This document shows positions 11,001 to 17,513 of a stretch of 64,000 bases of DNA, one piece after another. The notes beneath the pieces were generated by a model, which was not told the DNA's origin, searched no databases, and worked only from the letters and a program-made list of their open reading frames with translations. A program made the position numbers and the translations under genes. The stretch's first letter is position 1; every line of letters begins with the position of its first letter. The DNA comes from Lacimicrobium alkaliphilum (GTDB lineage: Bacteria > Pseudomonadota > Gammaproteobacteria > Enterobacterales > Alteromonadaceae), in contig NZ_NISX01000017.1 in NCBI RefSeq assembly GCF_002591895.1, positions 1 through 64,000 on the forward strand, read 5' to 3'.

Positions 11001-11427
11001 CAATTTTGGTGACCTGCTTCAGATCACTGCCGTCTGTGTTCATGGTCCAGACATTAGTATTCCCCCCACGGTCAGAGATAAAGGCAATACGTTTACCATC
11101 AGGGCTGATACTCGGCTGCATATTAAAGGCAAAGTCCGAGGTCAGGGCTTTAGCCTCACCACCTTTAATGCCAACGGTATAAATATCACCGAGCATATCA
11201 AACACAAAAGATTGACCATCCGGGGCAATGTCCAGACTCGACCAGGTGGTTTCGTCAGTTTCAATCTTAACGGTATCAAATTCGAAAGGTGGATTAAGTA
11301 CGTCCCATTCGGGTTTTTCCGCACTGTTATCAGTTTGCTCGCTTTCAGCCAGCACCGGAGCACTGAGGTTAAGGCCCAGTATTACAGCCAGGCTAAGGGT
11401 AGTCAGTTTACGTCTGTTCACAGTCAA
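8095..11427 (-). CDS. Exported beta-propeller/amidohydrolase fusion enzyme
   Basis: The 1110-residue protein has a signal peptide (about residues 1-27). Next comes a TolB/PD40-type propeller of repeated SPDG blades (for example SPDGKRIAFISD and SPDGKYLYYTKD), to about residue 650. The C-terminal half is a metal-dependent amidohydrolase: GLVDAHAHGS (first metal His pair), GLEHSIPL, VHIGAHGQ and a closing LEAGKLADMVVID. Such fusions are common in Alteromonadales and related groups and are annotated as peptidases or imidazolonepropionase-like enzymes; the substrate is unknown. The start appears to be a TTG at 11427 with AAAAGG upstream. It lies downstream of the nasTS locus and its leader RNA, so nitrogen-linked control is possible. 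Confidence 0.88.
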   Translation of the reverse strand: MTVNRRKLTTLSLAVILGLNLSAPVLAESEQTDNSAEKPEWDVLNPPFEFDTVKIETDETTWSSLDIAPDGQSFVFDMLGDIYTVGIKGGEAKALTSDFAFNMQPSISPDGKRIAFISDRGGNTNVWTMNTDGSDLKQVTKIDKDLIHSPKWSPDGQYITVMRGIVSRRSIPAGEVWVFHHSGGDGLPIAKRDGGEHEQNNIADPVFSPDGKYLYYTKDVTGSSVFEYNRDPLKSIFAIKRYERETGEEITMVSGTGGAVVPTPSPDGKKLAFVRRIRENTALFIKDLDTGEETPIYRDLERDMQEGFGSEGYYAYFDWSADSQDILFWAEGKFKRLNVASGDIAEVPVTVKAEKQIAKALRFDVDVAPDEFDVKMIRWAQKSPDGKRMVFQALGKLYIKNLETGKQQRLTNQDEHDEFYPRYSNDGKHIVYTTWNDENFGSVRVIPARGGNSKVVTSEPGHYAEPSFSTDGEMVTYRKFTGGYILSPKRSLEPGLYVADIDSRENTKVSTSGFAPHFAGDNKRVYFTDYTPGSNATQRKLVSVNLQGKDKREHLDGNSEVIEFRLSHDKQWVAFTYQYNAYIAPYAETGKLTKVGPNMTSMPVKQVSARAGEYLTWRADNQALSWHHGALFFERELKQAFDFIQGAPEALPEPMVKGIDLSFTQKADKPSGLKALVGGTLVTMRDADNTQEVIENGVVLIEGNRIKAVGKNGEVDIPRSAEVVDISGKTVIPGLVDAHAHGSQGSNEIIPRQNWRNYADLAFGVTTVHDPSNDTTEIFSASEMQRSGEILAPRIYSTGTILYGANWPAYKAIIEEPDDAKFHLQRLKDVGAISVKSYNQPRRDVRQQIIAAGKELGIMVVPEGAGRFLYDLTMLVDGHTGLEHSIPLNKAYSDVTQLWRASGFGYTPTYVVTMGTMMGEEYWYDRTEVWKNERLLRYTPHYMLDSRAIRRPTAPDEQYHHFSVAEYSKELRDNGVSVHIGAHGQRPGLGAHWELWHMHQGGFTPWEALRGGTIDGARHLGMDNDIGSLEAGKLADMVVIDGNVLSDFSRSEYVTHTVLNGRIFDAATMNELGTEQQRKPFFFEQMNVSSMPNQTQAELEAKAQRHHWVH

Positions 11428-11625
11428 ATGCCTTTTGCGTTTTTAATAGTGATTAGCATCAGGCTTTTTTGCCACAAAAGCACAAGATTTGTAAGCCTGT
11501 GCAGACAAATAACGACAGATCCCCCTGTAAACGGGATAAGCAAAAGTGAGTATTGATACGAAAGCATGCTGAGACAGCATCTGTGCGGCCCTGTTCGGAA
11601 AACAGACGTATATTAAATATTGCGC

Positions 11626-11668
11626 AAAAAAAAGCCCATGTTTCTGCTTGCACAGAAATCATGGGCTT
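11626..11668 (-). terminator. Intrinsic terminator of the nasTS-linked leader
   Basis: On the minus strand the stem AAGCCCATG (11668-11660) pairs with CATGGGCTT (11640-11632). An inner stem TTTCTG/CAGAAA is closed by a 6-nt loop, and a T8 run covers 11633-11626. Its 5' arm overlaps the 3' arm of the second ANTAR-type hairpin, so the two structures exclude each other. Confidence 0.88.
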
Positions 11669-11880
11669 CGTTGCCTGGCCCGTTACCGGCATCATTGCCT
11701 GAAACGGACAAACTAATTGTTGTTCAGCTTTTATTACAAAGCTGTGTGGGGGTATCTTGTTATTGTCAGCGACCTTGCTGCATCATATTTTTATTTTTTT
11801 TCTGCAGCGTCTTGCCGCGTTATTTTTCCTTGTGGCCATCGGCAATTCCCATTGGCGACAGTACCCTCCACATTTACGCA
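11626..11880 (-). ncRNA. ANTAR-responsive antitermination leader RNA (candidate)
   Basis: The RNA would start near 11880, 12 nt after the sigma-54 -12 element, and end at the T-run at 11626. Two GGC/GCC hairpins carry hexaloops with the hallmark A at position 1 and G at position 4. These are AAUGAU at 11696-11691 (with an outer CCGUU/AACGG helix, 11707-11703 with 11684-11680) and AACGAA at 11672-11667. The second hairpin competes with the terminator stem. This is the known layout of RNAs bound by ANTAR proteins such as NasR and NasT, in which nitrate-released NasT stabilises the hairpins and allows readthrough. The second stem is only 3 bp. The next gene downstream is the amidohydrolase, not a nitrate gene. 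Confidence 0.72.
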
Positions 11881-11890
11881 AGTTAGTTAA

Positions 11891-11906
11891 AGCACAGGCC
11901 GTGCCA
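11891..11906 (-). promoter_or_regulatory. Sigma-54 (RpoN) promoter
   Basis: The minus strand reads TGGCACG-GCCT-GTGCT, one mismatch from TGGCACG-N4-TTGCW, with the invariant GG-N10-GC spacing. It lies 116 bp past nasS and points into the leader RNA. Sigma-54 promoters with NtrC are usual for nitrate-assimilation operons. A TGCACTA half-site at 11987-11981 could be part of an NtrC site, but no full palindrome is seen. Confidence 0.75.
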
Positions 11907-12022
11907 TCTATAATTACCCTTTATTTTCAATATCTTATGTTATTTTATCGTTATAATCTTGCCCGCCGGGCTACTCTGATAGTGCAAGGCCGCCCTGTTG
12001 TTGTGCAGCAAACGGCTTGCCC

Positions 12023-13120
12023 TTACAGAACTGCGGTTTGCTCTCGCCGCAACGCCTGGGCGTAAACATCGGCGCGAAACACCTGCTCAGAATCGATTTG
12101 TTTATACTGAGATAGTTGTATGTGCCCGGCTTCAACCATTTGATTAAGCAAAAACCGGCCATAATACGAATCGGGATTATTATTACCCTCCTGGCCGGCA
12201 CTTCTGAATCGGTTGTAAGCGGAAATCGTTCTTGGATTTAATCCTTGGTGCACCAGACAGCTGCCAAGCAGGGTTGGCGCAACTACGTCCAGATCTGCAT
12301 TTAAATAAGTTGCAGAGCACAAGATACGAGCCGCTTCAAAACGATTGGGCAACTCCTCCAGCCAGTTACAGGCGCGCTTCAGGGCTCTGATCAAAGCCCC
12401 GGTGGTATCAGGATTCGCCTGCATCCAGCTCTGAGTGATACCCAACACCTTTTCAGGTTGATCTGGCCAGATATCACAGGAGCTGGTTGCGGTCAGGCCC
12501 AGTCCGGCTCTCACTGCTTTGGCATTCCACGGGCCACCCACGCAATAACCATCAACCACGCCTTCATGTAAGGCCGCTACCATACTGGTAGGCGGTAGTA
12601 CCTGCACCTCAACTTCGGTTCCCAGTTCGATATCGGCATCACTGAACCATTGTCGTAACTGATAGTAGTGACAACTGTAGGCAAAAACCGTAGCGAATTT
12701 CATAGCCGGCCGCCCTTCCTGTATGCGTTTATCAATAACAGCTTTTAGCAAACTGGCTGGCAGTGGCAAAGGCAGCTTATTCAGCGGCAAACCATGAAGC
12801 TCACAAAGCTCCCTGCACAAAGATTCTGAAAGGGTAATGGCGTTGCCATTAAAACTCAGGACGAAGGGAGTTATAATCGGTGCTCGATTGCCGCCTAAGC
12901 CTAACTGGCTTGCCAGGGGCATAGGTGCAAGCATCTGGGCCCCATCGAGGATCCCAACCTGCAATTTGTCACGTAATGTAGCCCAGGAATTCTGCTTTCT
13001 GAGCGCGACATCCAGCCCTTCTGCCTGGAAAAAACCCAGCTCTTTAGCCATCACCAATGGCGCACTGTCAGTCAGAGGCACGAAACCCAATTGCAATTGT
13101 GTTTTATTGGCCGGCTGCAT
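12023..13120 (-). CDS. nasS: Cytoplasmic nitrate/nitrite sensor, NrtA-like
   Basis: The 365-residue protein resembles the nitrate-binding protein NrtA (LGFVPLTDSAPLVMAKELGFFQ at the start, then a two-lobe binding fold with GYCVGGPWNAKA). It lacks a signal peptide or lipobox, as NasS does. NasS binds NasT and releases it when nitrate or nitrite is bound. It begins 3 bp after the nasT stop, so the pair is translated from one transcript, as in Azotobacter, Paracoccus and Pseudomonas. The leader RNA that NasT should act on lies immediately downstream. An ABC-transporter role is unlikely because no permease is present. Confidence 0.88.
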   Translation of the reverse strand: MQPANKTQLQLGFVPLTDSAPLVMAKELGFFQAEGLDVALRKQNSWATLRDKLQVGILDGAQMLAPMPLASQLGLGGNRAPIITPFVLSFNGNAITLSESLCRELCELHGLPLNKLPLPLPASLLKAVIDKRIQEGRPAMKFATVFAYSCHYYQLRQWFSDADIELGTEVEVQVLPPTSMVAALHEGVVDGYCVGGPWNAKAVRAGLGLTATSSCDIWPDQPEKVLGITQSWMQANPDTTGALIRALKRACNWLEELPNRFEAARILCSATYLNADLDVVAPTLLGSCLVHQGLNPRTISAYNRFRSAGQEGNNNPDSYYGRFLLNQMVEAGHIQLSQYKQIDSEQVFRADVYAQALRREQTAVL

Positions 13121-13123
13121 CTG

Positions 13124-13738
13124 TTACTCCTTTTCGTCTAACGTGTTGAGTATGGAAAGAAGAGTGCTGGCCACCTGTTCCATTTTCTGGCCACTGTCCA
13201 TCGCCATCTTACGCATGGTATTAAAGGCTTTGGCTTCACTCATATTCTTTTTATTCATCAGCAACGCTTTGGCTTTTTCAATCACCCGTCGCGACTCAAG
13301 TTTATGTTTGGTTTCATTCAGTTCCTGCTTCAAAGTCTGGTATTGCTGAAAACGCGCTACGGCGGCATCCAGTATTGAACGCACCCTGGCACTTTGCACA
13401 TCGCCAACCACATAGGCACTAACACCAGACTGCACCGACTGATTGATCAGCTGCGAGTCATCCTGTTCACAGAACATCACCACGGGTTTGGGATTAAAAC
13501 TGGATAAAGTACTGAGACTTTCAAGAATGTCCCGGTCCGGTGATTCGATATCAATAACGATAATATCCGGCTTTAGCTGATCGACTTCCCTAAGCAGCGA
13601 GGTGCGTGAACTGACCAGATGAGACACGTGATAGCGCGAATGATCCAATGCCGAACTAAAGGCTGCAGCCCTGTCTAAATCGTCATCGATCAACAGGATC
13701 TCCAGTACTTTGTCTGCGACGTTTGGGTGGCTGTTCAT
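13124..13738 (-). CDS. nasT: ANTAR-domain antiterminator NasT
   Basis: The 204-residue protein has an N-terminal pseudo-receiver domain (LLIDDD near residue 17; D63 in VIDIESPD). A coiled linker follows (about residues 120-140), then a C-terminal ANTAR RNA-binding domain: RRVIEKAKALLMNKKNMSEA through QVASTLLSIL. NasT binds tandem hexaloop hairpins in leader RNAs and prevents termination when nitrate has released it from NasS. Both its partner gene and a matching leader are adjacent. The gene is the first of the nasTS pair. Confidence 0.92.
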   Translation of the reverse strand: MNSHPNVADKVLEILLIDDDLDRAAAFSSALDHSRYHVSHLVSSRTSLLREVDQLKPDIIVIDIESPDRDILESLSTLSSFNPKPVVMFCEQDDSQLINQSVQSGVSAYVVGDVQSARVRSILDAAVARFQQYQTLKQELNETKHKLESRRVIEKAKALLMNKKNMSEAKAFNTMRKMAMDSGQKMEQVASTLLSILNTLDEKE

Positions 13739-13772
13739 AGACAGAATAATCCTCGGTACACCCTCTGCGAGC

Positions 13773-13798
13773 GTTGCGTAAAGTTACATTCACGCAAC
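13773..13798. promoter_or_regulatory. Inverted repeat upstream of nasT
   Basis: GTTGCGT at 13773-13779 and ACGCAAC at 13792-13798 form perfect 7-bp arms separated by 12 bp, 35-60 bp upstream of the nasT start. The shape suits a dimeric regulator, but I cannot name one. Confidence 0.4.
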
Positions 13799-14006
13799 AT
13801 TCACGCCAGCATAAAAGATAACTTTAAGATCAGCTTGTTACCGGCCTCTCCCCATAAAGTCTGCGGATAAACGCCAATATTTACGGCAGACAGGAAGCTG
13901 CCAGCACTATTTTGGTGCAACAACTGCACAAGTCAGGCACAAAAGCCTTGCTCACCACGGTAAAAGACAAAAATAACCACAGAGATAAATACCTTGAGAT
14001 CTCTGC

Positions 14007-14530
14007 GCCCCTGCGCCTTTGCGAGATCGATCTGTTTTTTGTTTATCTCGCAGAGGCGCTAAGACGCGGAGAACAAAAGCCTTATAACCTCTGTGCTCCC
14101 TGTGTCTCCGTGGTGAAATCGCTCTTTTTCGTGCCTTTAGTGTCTTTCGTGTTCAGACCCTTATTCCGCTTCGCTTTATACGGGCTACAGGGTAAATACC
14201 TTCTGACCTCCCGCCCCTGCGCCTTTGCGAGATCGATCTGTTTTTTGTTTATCTCGCAGAGACGCTAAGACGCGGAGAACAAAAGCCTTATAACCTCTGT
14301 GCTCCCTGTGTCTCCGTGGTGAAATCGCTCTTTTTCGTGCCTTTAGTGTCTTTCGTGTTCAGACCCTTATTCCGCTTCGCTTTATACGGGCTACAGGGTA
14401 AATACCTTCTGACCTCCCGCCCCTGCGCCTTTGCGAGATCGATCTGTTTTTTGTTTATCTCGCAGAGACGCTAAGACGCGGAGAATAAAAGCCTTACAAC
14501 CTCTGTGACCTCCGTGCCTCAGTGGTGAAA
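14007..14530. repeat. 206-bp tandem repeat, about 2.5 copies
   Basis: The unit starting GCCCCTGCGCCTTTGCGAGA occurs at 14007, 14213 and 14419, a period of exactly 206 bp. Copies 1 and 2 are almost identical (one visible difference, GGCGCTAAG against GACGCTAAG). Copy 3 diverges after about 80 bp and ends near 14530. Each unit is itself a mosaic of the dispersed intergenic motifs of this genome: the CTCGCAGAG-GCGCTAAGACGC type, the CTCTGTG-type, the TTTCGTG-type and a partial GTAGCCCG-type palindrome. No protein is supported in any frame. It fills most of the 900 bp between nasT and the MATE gene. Confidence 0.9.
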
Positions 14531-14637
14531 AGTATCCTTTTGTAATCTCTGCCAGTTTTGCGGAGTAAATCGCGGGCTGCTTTGGTGTCTTTATGGTATA
14601 AAGACGGCCCGAAATACTGCTCCCGAATCTTTGATCT

Positions 14638-15996
14638 ATGAGTCTTGCTCACGAAATACGACAACTGGTAAAACTTGCCTGGCCTTTGCTGATTGCACAG
14701 GTTACACAAACTCTGATGGGAGTATCCGACACCATTATGGCTGGCCGGGTCTCAGCAACAGATATGGCTGCTGTCGCTATCGCGTCGAGCATCATTCTGC
14801 CGATCCTGTTTTTCCTGCAAGGCATCATTCTGGCACTCCCCCCTATCGTCTCCCGTCTGGATGGCTCAAGACGGATCGATGAGATTCCGGAAAAAGGACA
14901 GCAAACACTGTGGCTGTCACTGTTTATGTCGTTGCCATTGGCGCTTTGTTATTTTCTGGTACCACAGCTGGGTTCGGTAATGGATATGGAGCCCCAGCTA
15001 CAACGCATAACACTTGAGTACCTTCAGTATATGCTTCTGGGAATGCCCGCCTTCGCCATCTATCAGGTACTGCGCCAGTATTGTGAGGGCTTGTCAGTAA
15101 CCCGTCCGTCGATGACCATTATGTTTATTGGCCTTTTAATCAATATCCCGGCCAATTATGTGTTTATCTACGGCAAACTGGGGCTTCCGGCATTTGGCGG
15201 TGCAGGTTGCGGTATTGCCACTGCGCTGGTGTTTACCGGAATGATGGTGTGCACCTGGGCTTATACCCAGTTTTCCCGCAAAATGTCCCGCTATCCGTTT
15301 TTCAGTCAATGGTATGCACCACGGCTGTCTGAAATCGCCGAAATTGTTCGCCTGGGTCTGCCCATAGCAATGACGATTCTATTTGAGGTGTCACTGTTTT
15401 CTGTAGTGGCCTTGCTATTGGCTCCCTTTGGCGCGCTGATTGTGGCCTCACATCAGGTAGCGCTGAATTTCTCCGCACTGATGTTTATGATTCCCTTGAG
15501 CATTGGCCTGGCTGTGGCTATCAGAGTGGGTTACCTGTTGGGTGAAGAGAAGCCTCTGAATGCCAGGAAATCGGTACATGGGGCCTGGATTGTTGGTATT
15601 GGCTGCGCCCTTGTTACCGCCAGCATTTCTTTTTTACTGCGCTTTGAAATTGCCGAACTTTACAGCAATGATGCCGAAGTGGTGCGTATGGCCGCCGATC
15701 TGATGTTTCTGGCGGCGGTATTTCAGTTTTCCGATGCCATACAAGTGATCTCCGGCTGCGCCCTGCGTGGATACAAAGATGCCAAAGCCATGTTCTATAT
15801 TAGTTTTTTGTCCTACTGGGGCGTCGGATTAACGACTGGCTGCATCCTCGGGCTCACAGACTGGGTAGTGCCGAAAATGGCGGCCACCGGCTTCTGGATT
15901 GGCTTTATTGTCGGCCTGACCAGCGCCGCCATCTTCCTGGGCTGGCGGCTGGCCTATATCCAGCGGGTAAAAGAAGAAGAAATTATTGCGGGTTAA
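14638..15996 (+). CDS. MATE-family efflux transporter (NorM-like)
   Basis: The 452-residue protein has 12 predicted membrane helices in two halves. The NorM-type start reads EIRQLVKLAWPLLIAQVTQTLMG, with the typical MGVSDTIMAGR loop. NorM proteins export cationic drugs and dyes using Na+ or H+ gradients. An Asp in the first helix pair region (VSDTIMAG) fits this branch. It is a lone gene flanked on both sides by dispersed repeats. The ATG follows a repeat-derived leader with a poor ribosome-binding site, so expression may be low. Confidence 0.92.
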   Translation: MSLAHEIRQLVKLAWPLLIAQVTQTLMGVSDTIMAGRVSATDMAAVAIASSIILPILFFLQGIILALPPIVSRLDGSRRIDEIPEKGQQTLWLSLFMSLPLALCYFLVPQLGSVMDMEPQLQRITLEYLQYMLLGMPAFAIYQVLRQYCEGLSVTRPSMTIMFIGLLINIPANYVFIYGKLGLPAFGGAGCGIATALVFTGMMVCTWAYTQFSRKMSRYPFFSQWYAPRLSEIAEIVRLGLPIAMTILFEVSLFSVVALLLAPFGALIVASHQVALNFSALMFMIPLSIGLAVAIRVGYLLGEEKPLNARKSVHGAWIVGIGCALVTASISFLLRFEIAELYSNDAEVVRMAADLMFLAAVFQFSDAIQVISGCALRGYKDAKAMFYISFLSYWGVGLTTGCILGLTDWVVPKMAATGFWIGFIVGLTSAAIFLGWRLAYIQRVKEEEIIAG

Positions 15997-16045
15997 GTTG
16001 GGATCATTCGCTGTTCACACACTATGTCAGTGCTGAAGGCAGCTC

Positions 16046-16118
16046 GTAGCCCGTGATGAAGCGAAGCGGAATCCGGGAATACGCAACCCCGCAATCCGCT
16101 TCGCTCCTTGCCGGCTAC
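16046..16118. repeat. GTAGCCCG-type palindromic element
   Basis: The element begins GTAGCCCGTGATGAAGCG and ends CCGGCTAC. Inner arms AAGCGGAATCCGGG and CCCCGCAATCCGCTT pair across an A-rich centre. Related copies lie at 17309-17381, 53346-53418 and 58386-58473, with partial ones at 25209, 53069 and 44490. It is intergenic in every case. Confidence 0.85.
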
Positions 16119-16134
16119 ACCGCTGCGCTTTATT

Positions 16135-16225
16135 CATTTTATCTCGCTGAGGCGCAAAGACGCAGAGATGTTAAAGCCCTTTTTCTATCCTCTATAATTA
16201 AGTGTTTTTCGTGCCTTCTATGATT
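16135..16225. repeat. CGCTGAGGCGCAAAGACGCAGAG-type repeat
   Basis: The core is CTCGCTGAGGCGCAAAGACG followed by CAGAG, then a tail with TTTTTCGTGCCTT. The same order (palindrome, a short GCTGCG linker, then this core) recurs at 17382-17430 and 53419-53480, so the two elements often travel together. Confidence 0.8.
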
Positions 16226-16349
16226 ATAAAGCTTATAACCCTCTAACCACACGACCAAAGTATAGGGAACACGTGAACAGCCGAAGGCTGGCTTGCGTAG
16301 CGCCCTACAGCGCGAAGTAAAAGCACAAACAACTCATTTCACGCAAAGT

Positions 16350-16410
16350 TGTAGGGGCGAATTTATTCGCCTGATACCACCGCTACAAGCCGAATAAATT
16401 CGGCCCTTCA
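16350..16410. repeat. GAATTTATTCGCC-type palindromic element
   Basis: The left arm TGTAGGGGCGAATTTATTCG and the right arm CGAATAAATTCGGCCCTTCA are near reverse complements around a short centre. A second full copy is at 25134-25194. Disrupted or half copies are at 53260-53335 and 54625-54650. The arms do not end in T-runs typical of terminators. Confidence 0.85.
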
Positions 16411-16450
16411 ACAGTTTGTTGGACGAAAATCGATCTACAAGAGAATATTA

Positions 16451-16765
16451 TTAATCCAGCCGTTCTATTAGGGTTTTGTGAACATTTCGCCTCGCATGAA
16501 ATACGGCCAGCATCACAATTTCTTGCCGCATTTCAATGACCTCATAAATCAAACGATAGTCATAAACTAACACTTCCCTGATGCTCTTAGTTTGCGCCTC
16601 AGGCACCACTCTGCCTGCTAATGGCTGAGCAGGAAGCTCTCTTGTTCTACCCATCATCTTTTCAACCACAACACTGGCATAAAACGGGCTATCTCTATGG
16701 ATATACTCAGCAATCTCCTCAATGTCTTGTAAGGCGGTTTCTGTCCATTTCAGGATATAACCCAT
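16451..16765 (-). CDS. RelE/ParE-superfamily toxin
   Basis: The 104-residue protein has the ParE layout: WTETALQDIEEIAEYI at the N-terminus, then a LAGRVVPE loop, SIREVLVYDYRLIYEV and VHARR-type end (VFHARRN). ParE toxins inhibit gyrase and RelE toxins cleave mRNA; this one is closer to ParE by the absence of clear RelE catalytic residues. It overlaps the antitoxin gene by 16 bp, so it is translated after it. The pair sits alone between repeat clusters, as an independent mobile module would. Confidence 0.85.
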   Translation of the reverse strand: MGYILKWTETALQDIEEIAEYIHRDSPFYASVVVEKMMGRTRELPAQPLAGRVVPEAQTKSIREVLVYDYRLIYEVIEMRQEIVMLAVFHARRNVHKTLIERLD

Positions 16766-16938
16766 TTGTTCATCCTGTTCTCTGCCTCTTCCTGACTAAC
16801 GCCACCTTTGTCTCGATAATTTTCCTGCCCACGCTTTATCTTCTCCAGTACGTACAGGCGATAATGTAGCTCTTCGAGATCACACTCATCTGGCATCTGA
16901 TTCAACAGTTCCAGCACTTCACTTTTTGCTATTTGCAT
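16750..16938 (-). CDS. Antitoxin partner of the ParE-type toxin
   Basis: The small acidic protein (62 residues from the chosen start) reads AKSEVLELLNQMPDECDLEELHYRLYVLEKIKRG, the helical pattern of antitoxins found upstream of RelE/ParE toxins. I chose the ATG at 16938 because the protein then starts MQIAKSEVLELL as in similar antitoxins; an ATG at 16965 would add nine residues. Neither start has a strong ribosome-binding site. It should bind the toxin and autorepress the operon. Confidence 0.7.
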   Translation of the reverse strand: MQIAKSEVLELLNQMPDECDLEELHYRLYVLEKIKRGQENYRDKGGVSQEEAENRMNKWVIS

Positions 16939-17124
16939 TACAACAACCCGATAAGATGGTTTCATGTTTAATCATACACCTGATTTGGGATTACATCCCA
17001 GGGGATAATCTGAATCAGTATGCTTAGCAACAACGGTGCGTATGGAATAATTAACCAGTATTATCTGTGCGCTTTGGGTCTATATGGTGAAAATTCCTTT
17101 TCGATGGTTTGAAGTTAAAAGATT

Positions 17125-17500
17125 TCAGCGCAGACACGGAGAACACAGAGAATTAAACCGATTAATTCCCCTTACCCCTCTGCGAACTTTTCGCCTCTGC
17201 GTGATCTACAGGACTTTTTATACTCTCACTAAAGGCACTGGGTTCCCGCCAACTACCGCGGGAACGACCACTTGTCATGCACGAATGTTCATTAGTCATC
17301 AGCAGCTTGTAGCCCGTGATGAAGCGAAGTGGAATCCGGAAAAACGCAACCCCGCAATCCGCTACGCTCCTTGCAGGCTATACCGCTGCGCTTTATTCAT
17401 TTTTCTCGCTGAGGCGCAAAGACGCGGAGTAAGAAGTACAGGTAATAAAGACGGGCTTTTCACCTCACTCCTGCCCCCTCACTCCTCACTCCTCACTCTT
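17125..17500. repeat. Dispersed repeat cluster between antitoxin and thiolase
   Basis: This stretch of about 550 bp without a gene holds a CACGGAGAACACAGAG piece at about 17135, a CTCTGCG-type piece at about 17180, a full GTAGCCCG palindrome at 17309-17381 and a CGCTGAGGCGCAAAGACGCG core at about 17405. It ends in an imperfect run of CACTCCT units at about 17464-17505. No open frame here is supported. Confidence 0.75.
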
Positions 17501-17513
17501 CCCCCCTCACCAA

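Noticed and set aside
11459-11695. Small minus-strand frame between the leader terminator and the amidohydrolase
   Set aside because: It would start inside the second ANTAR hairpin and translate the terminator. There is no ribosome-binding site and the composition is unlike a protein.
12023-13120. NrtA as part of a nitrate ABC transporter
   Set aside because: No signal peptide, lipobox, permease or ATPase gene is present, and it is 3 bp behind nasT, so the cytoplasmic sensor NasS is the better call.
13912-14268. Open frame of 118 codons through the 206-bp array
   Set aside because: It follows the tandem repeat, has no ribosome-binding site, and its translation repeats itself without any domain. 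It is repeat sequence, not a gene.
14007-14530. Possible CRISPR array
   Set aside because: The units are directly adjacent 206-bp repeats with no unique spacers, and no cas genes are in the window.
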